DNA of 64,000 bases from Saccharibacillus sacchari DSM 19268 (lineage in GTDB: Bacteria; Bacillota; Bacilli; Paenibacillales; Paenibacillaceae). The notes below the pieces were generated by a model. The model was given only the letters and a program-made list of their open reading frames with translations. It was not told where the DNA came from and made no database searches. Shown piece by piece: positions 49,718 to 60,500 of this stretch; within the stretch, counting starts at the first letter, position 1; the number at the start of each line of letters is the position of its first letter. Location of the stretch: positions 2,900,077 through 2,964,076 of the forward strand of contig NZ_KK073875.1 of the NCBI RefSeq assembly GCF_000585395.1, in the 5' to 3' direction. The position numbers and the translations under genes were made by a program.

Positions 49718-50563
49718 ATGAAAAAAACACGCCGCCTTGCCGTCTCCGTCCTGGTTTGTCTTTCCGTTGCCGCCGCTGCTCTTACAGCGTCGGCCGCCGC
49801 TCCGATCAAAGTGTATCGGGACGGCACCGAAGTCGTGACCGAAGCCTCGCCCCATGTCGTGGAAGGGCAGGTTATGATTCCGTTCAGCTTGGCTGAAGAG
49901 TTGTTCGATCGCAAACTCAGCTACGATTCGAAAAACCGCATTATGAACGTGAGTGACCGAAGCGGTCTGATTGCAACATCGGAAGACGGCGCGTTGTCGG
50001 TTACGGGCATAGAAGATCGAGACGGCATGTGGGACAATTTGCGTTTGCACGCTAACGGCAGCGAGGTCTATCTTCCCGGAAAAACGATCGGAAGCAACAT
50101 CAGTTACGCGCCGGAGTTTGCTCGGGCGAACCTGACGGGAGGAACGGAATCGGACATTATCGTCCTGCTGACGCAAGGCTACGGAACAGGCATTTTTATC
50201 AATGAAGCCGTTGCGTACACGTCTGATTTGAATCGACTGCCGATCGAAGACGGGGAGGTTGCTTTGCGGAAGCAATTCCGTTCTTCGGAGCAGGCGGACG
50301 GTTCCCTGTTGGTGGAAGCCGCGGGCGTATCCACGGTTATTGCGAAGGATCTGATTTTGACGGAAGAAGCGAATCGGGGAGACGGAGCAGGGATCGGCAG
50401 CGTCATCCGCTACCAGGTCGAGGACGGAAAATTAACGGTGACGGCCGGCGTGATCGTAGGCACATCGGAATTTATCGGAGACCTTAAGCTTGAGTACACG
50501 TATAAGAATGATGTATTGCAGGCCGGGACGGCCGTGTTTACTCCTTATGATGAATACCGCTGA
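49718..50563 (+). CDS. Secreted protein with copper-amine-oxidase-like N-terminal domain
   Basis: A 281-residue exported protein. The signal peptide is about 1-27 (cleavage near ASAAAP). Next comes a segment of the Cu_amine_oxidN1 kind (IKVYRDGTEVVTEASPHVVEGQVMIPF), a beta module common in Paenibacillus surface and stalk proteins. The C-terminal two thirds (about 95-281) are beta-rich and contain VIVGTSEFIGDLKLEYTYKN. GAGGA precedes the ATG. Its job is probably structural or regulatory at the envelope; no catalytic residue is seen. Confidence 0.75.
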   Translation: MKKTRRLAVSVLVCLSVAAAALTASAAAPIKVYRDGTEVVTEASPHVVEGQVMIPFSLAEELFDRKLSYDSKNRIMNVSDRSGLIATSEDGALSVTGIEDRDGMWDNLRLHANGSEVYLPGKTIGSNISYAPEFARANLTGGTESDIIVLLTQGYGTGIFINEAVAYTSDLNRLPIEDGEVALRKQFRSSEQADGSLLVEAAGVSTVIAKDLILTEEANRGDGAGIGSVIRYQVEDGKLTVTAGVIVGTSEFIGDLKLEYTYKNDVLQAGTAVFTPYDEYR

Positions 50564-50687
50564 AAGATGACGGGACGGATACAATGGAATAATTCGTGCA
50601 CGCACAGCGGACGTCCCTCCTGACGACAACGCGCGGCTGCCGCCGATCAGGCGGCCTGACCCGCCGGAACAAGGAGACGAAGAATCC

Positions 50688-51503
50688 ATGGAAGCAATGA
50701 ATGTCGAGGCGGCAAGCCGGGAGCGGGAAGAAGCCGTGTTATCGATTCGCGACTTGCGCATGAACTATGACGGGCGGTACGTGTTGAACGGAGTGGACCT
50801 GGAAGCGCGTCCGAAGCAGATTATCGGATACATAGGCCCCAACGGGGCAGGGAAAAGCACGACGATCAAGATTATGCTGGGACTGGTGAAAGGATACACG
50901 GGCGAAGTCCGCCTATTCGGACAGGATATCAAGGAGGCCGGTAACGAGTACAAGCGCCGCATCGGCTATGTACCCGAAACGGCAGAGCTTTACGACAGCT
51001 TGACTGCGCGCGAGTATCTGACTTTTACGGGCGAATTATACGGATTGGCGCCGGAATCCGCCGAGCGCAAAGCCAAGGCGCTGATGGACGGGTTCGGTTT
51101 GAGCCATGCGATCGATTCCCGCGTAGCCTCGTATTCGAAAGGGATGAAGCAGAAGGTATTGTTGGCTTCAAGCCTGCTGCATGATCCGGATCTGATTTTT
51201 CTGGACGAACCGCTGAGCGGTCTGGACGCGAACAGCGTGATGGTGATCAAGGAGCTGCTGGAACTGTTGGCTTCGCGCGGGAAAACGATCTTTTACTCCT
51301 CGCACATCATGGATGTGGTGGAGAAGATCAGCAGCCGGATCGTGCTGCTGAGCGGAGGCCGCGTGGCGGCGGACGGAAGCTTCGAGGAACTTCGCGCCAG
51401 AGGCGGGGAAAAGTCGCTGGAGGAGTTGTTCAACCAACTGACGGACTTCCATGACCACCGGATCATTGCCGAACGGCTGGTTACGGCTTTGGAGGAACGC
51501 TGA
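50688..51503 (+). CDS. ABC exporter ATP-binding protein
   Basis: A 271-residue ATPase: Walker A GPNGAGKST (50-58), signature SKGMK (about 150) and Walker B LIFLDEP (about 165-171), with the D-loop SGLD. The pattern IGYVPETAELYDSLTAREYL is that of the multidrug/lantibiotic exporter branch (EcsA/YtrB type). It is followed by a large membrane partner that starts 2 bp after its stop, so the two form a complex. AAGGAG precedes the ATG. Confidence 0.92.
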   Translation: MEAMNVEAASREREEAVLSIRDLRMNYDGRYVLNGVDLEARPKQIIGYIGPNGAGKSTTIKIMLGLVKGYTGEVRLFGQDIKEAGNEYKRRIGYVPETAELYDSLTAREYLTFTGELYGLAPESAERKAKALMDGFGLSHAIDSRVASYSKGMKQKVLLASSLLHDPDLIFLDEPLSGLDANSVMVIKELLELLASRGKTIFYSSHIMDVVEKISSRIVLLSGGRVAADGSFEELRARGGEKSLEELFNQLTDFHDHRIIAERLVTALEER

Positions 51504-51504
51504 T

Positions 51505-53214
51505 ATGGGCGAACCTCGCATCCTGCGCGCTTTGGATCGAATTCAGCCGTTGTTCGGACGAATGGGCATCGATTACCCGATCATGCGCCGCGTCCTTGCC
51601 CTTAAGCTTACGCTGGATCGTCGCCGCACGACGGGCGTGGCCGCTTTATTCCGTTCGTCCAAGTCGGGCTCCATGGATTTTGGGTTGGGTCGCAAGGGCG
51701 GCAACGCCCTGAAGCCGAAAGAAACGGCGGAAGACACGGACGGCGGCTTGCGCCGTACTTTGTTTTTTTACGGATTATATGGAGCGATCTCTTCCTTGTT
51801 CATGTTGGCGGGAGGGGCATATTTCTTCCAAGCGGGACTTATCCTGGCGGTGCTATTGTTCATCATGATGACCGCCATGCTGTCGGACTTCTCATCGGTC
51901 ATGCTTGACGTGCGGGATAAGCCGATCCTGCATACGAAGCCGGTGGATGCTCGCACGCTCGGCATGGCAAAAACCTTACATATCCTGATTTATTTCACGC
52001 AGTTCGCGCTGGCGTTAGGCATTGTTCCGATTGCGGTCGGCATATTCAAAAACGGACTGGCCTTTGGCCTGCTGCTTCTGTTGTCTCTTGTACTTGGCGG
52101 TTTGCTGGTGGCCGTATTCACGGCATTCGTATACTTGGTGGTCCTCAAATTGTTCGACGGCGAGACGCTGAAGGATATGATCAACTATGTGCAGATCGCG
52201 ATGACGCTCTTCATGCTGATCGGCTATCAGATTGCGATTCGAGCCATGGACATGTCGCGGATTTCCAGCGAATTTCATCCGGGGTGGTGGGAGTTGGCGA
52301 TACCGCCTTTGTGGTACAGCGCCGGATTCGAGTGGTTGCTGAACGGACGCGGCGAGCCGCTCTATATCATTCCTGCGCTGCTGGGACTTGTCGTTCCTTT
52401 GATCGGGGCGGTGATTTTCTACCGATTCATCCCCGCATTCGAACGCAGTCTTGAAAAGCTGAGCGGCGGTACATCCGGCGGGGGGCGCAAGTCGACGAGC
52501 CGCTTCAATCGCTTGCTGGCAAATCTGCTATGTCGAAGCAAAGAAGAGCGGGCGTTCTACGTGTTTGCCTCGGCCATGTTGGCCAGAGAACGGGAGTTCA
52601 AGCTCAAAGTTTACCCTTCGCTCGGATTCTCGCTGGCGGTTCCGTTCATCTTTCTGTTTTCTTTCGCCACGGCCGGCGAGGGATTGTCGTCGATCGATTA
52701 CGCGAACGGGTCGGCTTATCTCAACCTCTACTCCTGCGCGATCATGATTCCTACACTTGTCCTGACACTTAAGTTTTCGGGCAGCTTCAAAGGAAGCTGG
52801 ATTTATGCTTCCGCGCCGATCGAACGCTTGGGATCGATATACCGGGCAACGTTAAAAGCCTCTTTTGCGCGATTGTTCTTCCCTTTGTTCATGATCGAAG
52901 CCGTAATCTTCACGGCGATGTTCGGCGTTCGGATCATTCCCGACCTGATCGTGATCGCGGCGGTTGCGGCTTCGTTGCTTCCTCTTACGCTGCGGATCAC
53001 GGAACGGGAGCTGCCCTTTTCCCTGCCTTTCCCGACATCCGACCAGAGCGGAGGAATGAAGGTGCTGGGGGTTATGCTGCTGTTGGGCATTTTTGCCGGC
53101 GTTCATTATATGGTGGTCACGGCGGTGCCTGTTTACGGCGTCTTTGGACTGATTGCCGCTTCGATCGCGCTCAATATATGGGCTTGGCGCGATACCCTGC
53201 ATACGAACAAATGA
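51505..53214 (+). CDS. ABC exporter membrane subunit
   Basis: A 569-residue membrane protein with a soluble N-terminal part (about 1-85) and about ten to eleven helices. GGAGG (51491-51495) lies 9 nt before the ATG at 51505, 2 bp after the ATPase stop. Size and layout resemble EcsB or ABC-2-type partners; the substrate is unknown. The two genes have no accessory peptide or immunity gene next to them. About 150 bp follow before the KaiC-like gene. Confidence 0.83.
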   Translation: MGEPRILRALDRIQPLFGRMGIDYPIMRRVLALKLTLDRRRTTGVAALFRSSKSGSMDFGLGRKGGNALKPKETAEDTDGGLRRTLFFYGLYGAISSLFMLAGGAYFFQAGLILAVLLFIMMTAMLSDFSSVMLDVRDKPILHTKPVDARTLGMAKTLHILIYFTQFALALGIVPIAVGIFKNGLAFGLLLLLSLVLGGLLVAVFTAFVYLVVLKLFDGETLKDMINYVQIAMTLFMLIGYQIAIRAMDMSRISSEFHPGWWELAIPPLWYSAGFEWLLNGRGEPLYIIPALLGLVVPLIGAVIFYRFIPAFERSLEKLSGGTSGGGRKSTSRFNRLLANLLCRSKEERAFYVFASAMLAREREFKLKVYPSLGFSLAVPFIFLFSFATAGEGLSSIDYANGSAYLNLYSCAIMIPTLVLTLKFSGSFKGSWIYASAPIERLGSIYRATLKASFARLFFPLFMIEAVIFTAMFGVRIIPDLIVIAAVAASLLPLTLRITERELPFSLPFPTSDQSGGMKVLGVMLLLGIFAGVHYMVVTAVPVYGVFGLIAASIALNIWAWRDTLHTNK

Positions 53215-53253
53215 AACACCTTTTACAGCACTATGGAAAAAATGGAAAAGCTA

Positions 53254-53279
53254 TTTCAAACTCTAATGGAATCGGGTAA
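53254..53279 (+). promoter_or_regulatory. Possible sigma-B-like promoter of the KaiC-like operon
   Basis: TTTCAA (53254-53259), a 14-bp spacer and an exact GGGTAA (53274-53279). The -10 is perfect and the -35 matches at 4 of 6. It lies 87 bp before the KaiC-like start. Confidence 0.35.
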
Positions 53280-53365
53280 GATCAAGATAAGAGAAATTTC
53301 CTATTTTCAAAAAGACAGATCATGGGGCACGAATCACTTCGATTTCAAGGGGGGCGACGGAACTT

Positions 53366-54811
53366 ATGCAAGAGACGGGGTTGATTCACGATATCGTACA
53401 CACGGGGGTTCCGGGGCTTGACGAGCTGTTGAACGGCGGAGTACCTCGCGGAACGACCATCATTCTGGAGGGCAATCCGGGAACCGGAAAAACGACGTTG
53501 GGCATCCAATTCTTGCTTGAGGGGGCCAGACAGTACGGGGAGTCGGGAATTTATATTACGTTCGAGGAGCTTCCGGAGCAGATTTATCGCGATATGTCCG
53601 GCTTCGGCTGGGATTTGAGGGAACTGGAGCGGCAGAACAAACTGCGAATCATTTGTTTGGAACCGGATGTTTTACTGGATCAGATGATGCGAACTGACGG
53701 GCTGTTCGAGCAGTTGATTCGCGAGATCGACTGCAAGCGCGTCGTGATCGACAGCATTAGCTTGTTCCGCACGTTGGCGGGTCTGGGCAATGACGGCCGC
53801 GAACAGATTTATTCGATTCGCAACATCATGCGCAAATTCGACCTGACGGCCTTTTTCCTGAGAGAGTACGGAGAAACGGAAGGACGTTCCACGCCGTTCG
53901 AGAACTATGTCTGCGACGGTATCATTCGCTTGTCGCTGCGCGAGCATCTGGAGAAGTACCGCAAGCGCACGGTCGAAATTCTTAAGATGCGCGGAACCTG
54001 TATCGTCGAAGGGGAGCATCACTATCGATTCATGAAGGACGGGATTTGCATCCTGCCGGCATTGTCCATGGTGGAGGACAAGATTCTGAGCGACGGCGTC
54101 GAACGCCTGAGTACCGGGATCGAGTCGCTGGACGAACTGCTGATTGGCGGACTTCCGCAAGGAAGCGCGTTCATGCTGGACAGCAACAGCAAAGCCAACT
54201 ACAAGTACCTGATGAACTCGATTCTTGCCGAAAGGCTGAAACGCGGAGACTGCGTGTTGTTCATGTTGTCGGGACTGAGTTCCGTCGAGACGATCGATCA
54301 GACGCTGGAATTGTTCGGAGCTTCGCTGAAAGAAGCGGCGGCGGAGGAAAGAGTCTTTTTCATCGACCACTATCACCGCAAGGTTGAGCCCGAATACGAA
54401 AAGCTCGTGATCTACGTTGATCGTCTCTCGAACGAGGAGTACCAGAAGAAGGTGTACGAGGCGATCAATCCGCACTTCCGCGAGACGATGGTGCAGGGCC
54501 GACGGTGGTTCATCCACTACGACCTGAACACGATCATTTCCGAGCGGGGCCGCGAGTTCGTCAAACGCAATTTTGCCGACGAGATGGCCCGATGCAGAGC
54601 AGCCGGCGTTACGGTACTCTGCCAGACCAACTTTACGGAAATCGGGCTGGAGACGTCTTCCTTCCTCGAGCGTGCCTCCAACGGAGTCATTCGCACTTGG
54701 GTGGACGGCAGTTATCAGTATCTTCAGATCACGAAATCCCCGGGCGGCCGCATGTCGGCACCCCATATTGTCGACAATATCAGGGACAGACCGTATGTTA
54801 GGCTGATATAG
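53366..54811 (+). CDS. KaiC-like double RecA-fold ATPase
   Basis: A 481-residue protein built of two KaiC-type domains. The first (1-235) has VPGLDELLNGGVPRG, Walker A GNPGTGKTT (36-44), the catalytic EE pair (E67-E68 in ITFEELPEQ) and a Walker B-like RVVIDSISLF (about 130-139). The second (about 240-480) repeats the IESLDELLIGGLPQG lead-in, but its P-loop is degenerate (DSNSKANYK, no GKT), so it should not hydrolyse ATP. KaiC relatives outside cyanobacteria (for example GvpD and archaeal forms) act as signalling ATPases. AAGGGGGG precedes the ATG. It heads a three-gene operon with a winged-helix-like protein and a LuxR-type regulator. Function unknown; no KaiA or KaiB is seen. Confidence 0.87.
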   Translation: MQETGLIHDIVHTGVPGLDELLNGGVPRGTTIILEGNPGTGKTTLGIQFLLEGARQYGESGIYITFEELPEQIYRDMSGFGWDLRELERQNKLRIICLEPDVLLDQMMRTDGLFEQLIREIDCKRVVIDSISLFRTLAGLGNDGREQIYSIRNIMRKFDLTAFFLREYGETEGRSTPFENYVCDGIIRLSLREHLEKYRKRTVEILKMRGTCIVEGEHHYRFMKDGICILPALSMVEDKILSDGVERLSTGIESLDELLIGGLPQGSAFMLDSNSKANYKYLMNSILAERLKRGDCVLFMLSGLSSVETIDQTLELFGASLKEAAAEERVFFIDHYHRKVEPEYEKLVIYVDRLSNEEYQKKVYEAINPHFRETMVQGRRWFIHYDLNTIISERGREFVKRNFADEMARCRAAGVTVLCQTNFTEIGLETSSFLERASNGVIRTWVDGSYQYLQITKSPGGRMSAPHIVDNIRDRPYVRLI

Positions 54812-54827
54812 GGGGCTCACGAGAAAG

Positions 54828-55073
54828 ATGACGATTTCGGACCAGGAGTTGTTGAAGCTGCAGATGGAATGTACCGTGTTTTTCGAAAATAATCCTTACG
54901 CCTACGAAACCGCGAAGGGACTTTCCAAGAAGCTTGGCCGCGGCGTTGAGCCTCTGGCCATTGTTTTAAACCGTTTGGCCGCAATCTCCATCCTGGAAAA
55001 AAGAGGTGAAGGGAACATGGCTATTTATTCGTACAAAACCCCTTATACTCAAAACGAAGTGGAGATCCATTAA
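54828..55073 (+). CDS. Small winged-helix-like protein
   Basis: An 81-residue protein lying 16 bp behind the KaiC-like gene and 1 bp before the next start. The helical first part (ENNPYAYETAKGLSKKLGRG) and following IVLNRLAAISILEKRGEG fit a winged helix with a beta wing (AIYSYKTP). No second domain. It may be a DNA-binding partner or adaptor for its two neighbours. I do not recognise a named family. Confidence 0.7.
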   Translation: MTISDQELLKLQMECTVFFENNPYAYETAKGLSKKLGRGVEPLAIVLNRLAAISILEKRGEGNMAIYSYKTPYTQNEVEIH

Positions 55074-55074
55074 T

Positions 55075-57264
55075 ATGATCGAGAAAAGCTGGGCAATGGA
55101 TGTCAAGAAAACCGTCGAAGAAATTCAACATACCTATGCGGAATTTACGAACCTTTCGATCCTGATCGTGGATAGCGAAGGTCGTCCTCTTGTCAAACCG
55201 TCCGCGTATCATCCGTTCTTCAAAAAGCTGGTGGAAGCGGACGGAGAAACGAGAGAGCGCTTCTGGCAAGAAGTGCGCCATTATGCAGGACTCACGCGGC
55301 CTGCTCTGTGCGATCTTTGGCTGCCGGGCGTCAAGTTTATCATTGCTCCGTTTCGGTCGCCTGCCGGGGATGCCGTCTATTATGTATTGGCCGGCGTACT
55401 GATTCAGTCGGGGACGAAGGATCTGCTGGAAGAAGAAGTGGCAGGCTCGGGTCTGTACGACGAAGGCCATAAGCTGTTGCTTGACCTGGTGTTGGAAGCG
55501 GAGGAGTTATCTTCCGAAGAGGCCGAGGTGTGGCGCGAGAAGATCGGGAAGTTGGCCGAGACGGCCGAACGCATTCTTCGGTCCGCGTACCGGGAGACGT
55601 ACGTGCGGGACCGGATCGCGGATCTGCGCGGCATTTTATCCACGGCCCGCAAAGATCGAATTTCCGTAAGCGATACGTTCGAGCAGTTCATGACGTTGAG
55701 CAGCGCCGCCGACGTGATGGGCTATGCGCAAAAGATCGGACCGGGCGAATATCGGATCGCCCAGGTTGCCGGAGAAGGAGCCCCCGGGCTTCAAGACGCT
55801 GAATTCCGCGAAGGCGAAGGATTTCTGGGCCAGGCCGCGCTGAGCGATAATCCGATGCAGTGGACGGACATCCAGCGTGATCCGAGGGCATTATTCCTGA
55901 AGCAGCGGGGGGTCGGCGAATTTTACGGATTACGCTGCTTTCCGGTCCGTGTAGGCGGCGAGCAATTGGGCATTTTGTTCATTGTCAGCAAAACCAAGGT
56001 TCAGGTCGATTCCCTGCTGCGCGAGTTTGAAGATACGTTAATCGTGCTGGTCGGCGAATATATCGCCAGCGGAACGATCGAGGCACGCATGGAGCGCCAA
56101 ATTCAACGGCTTCGCCCGCTGATGGAAGTGACCCGCTTCATGATTTCGGCTCAAAATACGCAGCGGATCATGTTCATGCTGGTGGATATGAGCCTAAGCC
56201 TGGTGTGGAATCCTTCCTCGGCGATCATCGTGCACGAGAATGCGAACGGTCAGAAGGTGCAGATCGTCTCGCGCGGCATTGCCAATGACTTTGCGGAACA
56301 ATATGCGCGCGATGTCGCCAAACGCATTTTGCGCGAAAATTCAAGCTCTCATTCGCTGGGCTTCGAGCTGTCGCAAACCGAAGAAGGCCAGTTGATGATC
56401 GAATATCCGATCGTGTACGCAGGCAAAACCCGCGGGGTCCTCGCCGTCTCGCTTAGCAGCGAACAAGAGGCGGAAGAGTGCCGTGAAGTGCTGCTGGCGT
56501 TGGCTACGATGGGCAGCATCATTTTGCAATCGGTACACGACCAGCAGCAGCTGAGCCTGCAAAACGAGCGTTTCCTTCGTCTGATGTATACGTCTGCCAA
56601 GGCGGGCGAGGACGATCAGGGGAAGAAAACGGACCTATCGCTGCGGCTGCTGGACGAGTATGCCCGCTATGGAGGCATCACGAACGAGGAAGCCTCGCTG
56701 TTGCAGCGGGGCACGATGTTATCCGTGCTCGACGACTCCGCGAAGCGCGAGCTGGGCGAAGCTTTTGCCGACGAGTTGGCGGTACTCAAGGAACACCGTG
56801 CCATGCTCGACACGGAGGGGCAGACCGGAACTTTTTCCTATTCCAGATATACGCAGATTCTCCGGACGGTGCTGTACTTTGCGGCGCTGGATGAAGAGAC
56901 GGCAAGCCGGTTGCATCTGACGGGCGTCTCTCCCGAGTTGTTCAATCACTTCCGCAAGTTCATGGCCGTTCGCCACACCGTGCAGAGCGAAGTCGTATTA
57001 TCCGACGGATCTACGGCTGCATTCAATCCGGCTGAAGCCGAGGAGCGCGGGATCGATGCCATCGTCAAGGAATTCGGATTGTCCAAGCGGGAAAAAGAAG
57101 TATTGGAGTTGGTCGTTCGGGCTTCGAGTAATAAAGACATTGCGGCCAAGTTGTTCATCAGCGAGCATACGGTGAAAAATCACTTGACTAACATTTTCAA
57201 CAAGATGAGCGTAAGCGACCGGGCACAGGCTATCGCAAGAGTGTTCAATCGCGGAATCGGCTAA
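55075..57264 (+). CDS. PocR/GAF-domain sensor with LuxR-type DNA-binding domain
   Basis: A 729-residue one-component regulator. The N-terminal part (about 1-130) resembles the PocR ligand-binding domain (LSILIVDSEGRPLVKPS, LCDLWLPGVKFIIAPF). Two GAF-type domains follow (about 195-330 and 345-495), then a helical region (about 510-650). A LuxR-type HTH (about 667-725: LSKREKEVLELVVRAS, ISEHTVKNHLTNIFNKM) ends the protein. The ATG at 55075 has GGAG at 10 nt and is coupled to the preceding gene by a 1-bp gap. With the KaiC-like ATPase it likely senses small molecules and controls nearby genes, possibly the giant surface gene at 57521. Confidence 0.85.
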   Translation: MIEKSWAMDVKKTVEEIQHTYAEFTNLSILIVDSEGRPLVKPSAYHPFFKKLVEADGETRERFWQEVRHYAGLTRPALCDLWLPGVKFIIAPFRSPAGDAVYYVLAGVLIQSGTKDLLEEEVAGSGLYDEGHKLLLDLVLEAEELSSEEAEVWREKIGKLAETAERILRSAYRETYVRDRIADLRGILSTARKDRISVSDTFEQFMTLSSAADVMGYAQKIGPGEYRIAQVAGEGAPGLQDAEFREGEGFLGQAALSDNPMQWTDIQRDPRALFLKQRGVGEFYGLRCFPVRVGGEQLGILFIVSKTKVQVDSLLREFEDTLIVLVGEYIASGTIEARMERQIQRLRPLMEVTRFMISAQNTQRIMFMLVDMSLSLVWNPSSAIIVHENANGQKVQIVSRGIANDFAEQYARDVAKRILRENSSSHSLGFELSQTEEGQLMIEYPIVYAGKTRGVLAVSLSSEQEAEECREVLLALATMGSIILQSVHDQQQLSLQNERFLRLMYTSAKAGEDDQGKKTDLSLRLLDEYARYGGITNEEASLLQRGTMLSVLDDSAKRELGEAFADELAVLKEHRAMLDTEGQTGTFSYSRYTQILRTVLYFAALDEETASRLHLTGVSPELFNHFRKFMAVRHTVQSEVVLSDGSTAAFNPAEAEERGIDAIVKEFGLSKREKEVLELVVRASSNKDIAAKLFISEHTVKNHLTNIFNKMSVSDRAQAIARVFNRGIG

Positions 57265-57300
57265 ACGCTACCCTGAATCGAAAAGCATGAATCAGAAGAG

Positions 57301-57325
57301 CCTTCCTAATTTGGAAGGTTTTTTT
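57301..57325 (+). terminator. Terminator of the KaiC-like operon
   Basis: CCTTCC, a 6-base loop, GGAAGG and seven T. Confidence 0.85.
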
Positions 57326-57520
57326 GTGATCTTTTGTCATTTTGAATAGTAATATTTTCCCTTTTTCGACGGGAATATGGAAAAATACTGGATGATGATG
57401 TATAAAAGTTCCAAAGGTATATTTTTTCTTCGATTTTAGTAGCTAAGTGTATATCTCCTGAAACAACGTCCGTTGTCTATTCGCAGAAAAAGAGGAACAA
57501 GAGAGGGTGCTGATGTAGAA

Positions 57521-60500
57521 ATGGAGAAAAGGGCTCAAAAGCGGACGTGGAAATCCTGGGTGAGTGGGTTGATGGCGGTCATATTGTTGATTGCGATGTT
57601 CCCATTGGCGCCGGAACGTGCATCGGCAGCGGGGACATTAGGAGTCACGACATCCGTGACCAATCCGCGAGTAGGCGATACTACGGACATTACTCTTGCT
57701 TATACGACGACGGCTGTATTAAACCTGGCTATTGGCGATATTGAATATCGTCTTCCGGCCGGCGTCAAAGCGACGACATCCGATCGATTCAACGGGGTCA
57801 ATTTATCGGCGAACCAAATTTTTGACGGGGGCTCGCGGGTTCGGATTTCAGGGATCAATCTCGTGTTGATCGGTTCCGCCACGTATACGCTTTCGCTTAG
57901 AAACAAAACATTGACGCTTCCGGGCGATTATAACTTTCAAGCCAGTACGAACGGTATCGTATTAGGCGTCGTCACCACTTCAAATGTTGCTTCGGGAACG
58001 CTGCAGATCCCTTCGCTCGTTCTTCCGGGTTCTTCCGTTACGGCTTTCAATAATCCCGGCAGCAGCGATGCGATCGAGGTAACGGGAGTCAGAACGGATG
58101 ACATCATCAGGGTGTACGATTCTGCGGCTGCAGCCAATCCTTATGCGCAGCTGACAGCGACCGCGGCAGGAACGTTGAACGTTCCGTTAAGGCTGGCACC
58201 TGCGGGAGGCTCGGTCTGGATCAGCATTACGCGAGGAGGAGTAGAAAGCGACAAGGTTTCGGTCAGTTTCCCGGCAGAAGTCGTGCCGGCCATTCCGACT
58301 TCTTCGATCACGGTGGCTAACCGCTCTGGAGATTCGGACAGCGTTACGGTGAGTTTCGGTACGAATGCCGAAACAGGCGATGCTTTCCGCGTATATAACT
58401 CCGTGAGTGCTACCACTCCGATCGCGACTTCTGATCCGCTATCCGATGGGCAAACTTCTGTGACAACATCTGTCGAATTGTCCGCTTTGGGAGGCACCGT
58501 CTATGTGGCGCGTCTGCGCAGCGGACTTGAAAGTACGCGAACGGCTGTCGGCTATCCAATCGAAATTTTGGCAGCTCTGCTGCCTGCGCAAGTGACGATT
58601 CAAAATAGATCCGGCAACGAGGATCTTGTGACGATCACCGGTTTGAATCAAGGGGATATCGTGCGTATTTATGCGAGCGACGGTAGGTTGTTGGCTTCGC
58701 CTACGGCCAATTCCGGTGGAATCATAGAGGCTCAAGTGCAATTGACCTCGACTTCGGGCAGCGTGAACCTCGTTCTGCTAAGAAACGGGCTTCAAAGCCT
58801 TCCTCTTGCCGTATTGTATCCGGCAGAAGTCGTAGAGGCGCTTCTTCCCGCTGCCGTTACGATCGCGAATAATCCCAATGATACGGATACGGTAACGGTC
58901 AACGGGCTGTTGGACGGCGATAAAGTCCGGATCGAGTTGAGCCCGACAAACGTAACAACTTTCGACGTAGTCGGCAGCGGCAGCAAACAATTTAACATTG
59001 CTCTCGCTCCTACAGGGGGGAGTCTCAAAATCAGCTTGCTGCGCAATAACGTGGAAAGTCCCAGAATCACGTTGTCTTATGGGCCGGAAACCGTAAATCC
59101 GCCTGCCGCCGGTTCGATTGCGCCCATCAACAACACAGGAAATCAAGATACGGTCAGAGTAACGGGACTGCAGACGGGAGACGAAGTCATTGCATACGGT
59201 ACAGCTACCGGCGCATCGGAATTAGGACGGACTACCGTAAACGCGGGAAGCAGCGCGGATATTTCTCTTGCCCTTCTGCCTCAAGGCGGGACGGTGTACG
59301 TAGCCGTTCAACGACGCGGTATACTCAGCGGGCGTACTGGAGTCGTATATAATGCGGAGATTGTTCCGGCTCCGTCCGTTTCTTCGATCGTTGTGGAAAA
59401 CAATCCGTTCGATACGGACTCCGTAACAGTCGGAAATTTGTTGTCGGGCGATGAAGTCCTGATTTATGCAGCCAACGGAACCGACTTGATCCGGCGTGTA
59501 ACGGCAGTTGCGAACGGCAGTGTGTATTCTGCCGTTGCTGAAGGACTAGCGTTGATTCCGACAGGAGGAAGCATTCGTGTCAGTGTTTTGCGAAACGGGA
59601 TCGAAAGTTCTAAAACATCCGTTTCGTACGGAGCCGAAGTGGTGTCTCCGCCGCCGCTTGCCACGATCGAAATCGTCAATAATGAAGCGGCCAACCAGGA
59701 CAGTGTCACAGTTACAGGACTTATCGAGAATGACTCGGTTCGTATTTATCGTGACGGTGAATTACTGGAAGAAGCAGGTGCCGTGACGCAATCCGGCGGC
59801 GAATACGCGGCTGCTGCGCTGGTGGAACTTTCAGCCTCCGGCGGAAGTATTGAAGTAAGTATTGTACGCAACGGCGTGGAAAGCGCGGTAACACAAGCCT
59901 CTTATCCGGCGGAATCGATCGACTTTGAGGGCTCGGTAACGGTTACGAACGCCGAAGGCGACGAAGATACCGTCGATATTTCCGATATGCAGCCGGGCGA
60001 TTTGATTATCGTCTACGAAAATGTCGAAGCAGGCGGAGCCGAACTGAATCAAGGTACGGTTAATGCGCAAGGAACGGTTACTATTCCCGTAACGCTTGAA
60101 CCGGGAGGCGGCGACCTGAGCTTTACGTTCAAGCGCGGCGATTCCAATACAAGCGATCCGGTCAATGTACCTTATGGTCCTGAACGCGTAAGTCCGCCGA
60201 GCGCGGCCAACATCGAAGTAATCAACACACCGACCGATTCGGATACGGTAACGATCTCGGAATTATGGCCCGGAGATACCGTTCGTCTCTACTTGGTGGA
60301 GGACGGAGTCGAAACATTCGACCAAGAAGTGACCGACACGGACAATGACAGAGTCGTCGAGGTGATTACCGGACTTAATCCGACAGGAGGCATGCTCGCG
60401 GTTAAAATCGTTCGCGAAGGTCGGAGCAGCACTTCCACGCGAGTGAATTATGATGCCGAAGTCGTTCCGGCGCTTACGCTTGCACAGATTGCGATCACCA

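Noticed and set aside
53233..53421. A 62-codon frame upstream of the KaiC-like gene
   Set aside because: It overlaps the KaiC-like start, has no good ribosome binding site, and its sequence looks non-coding.
53672..54820. A 382-codon minus-strand frame over the KaiC-like gene
   Set aside because: Opposite to an intact, motif-bearing gene; no start signal and no family features.
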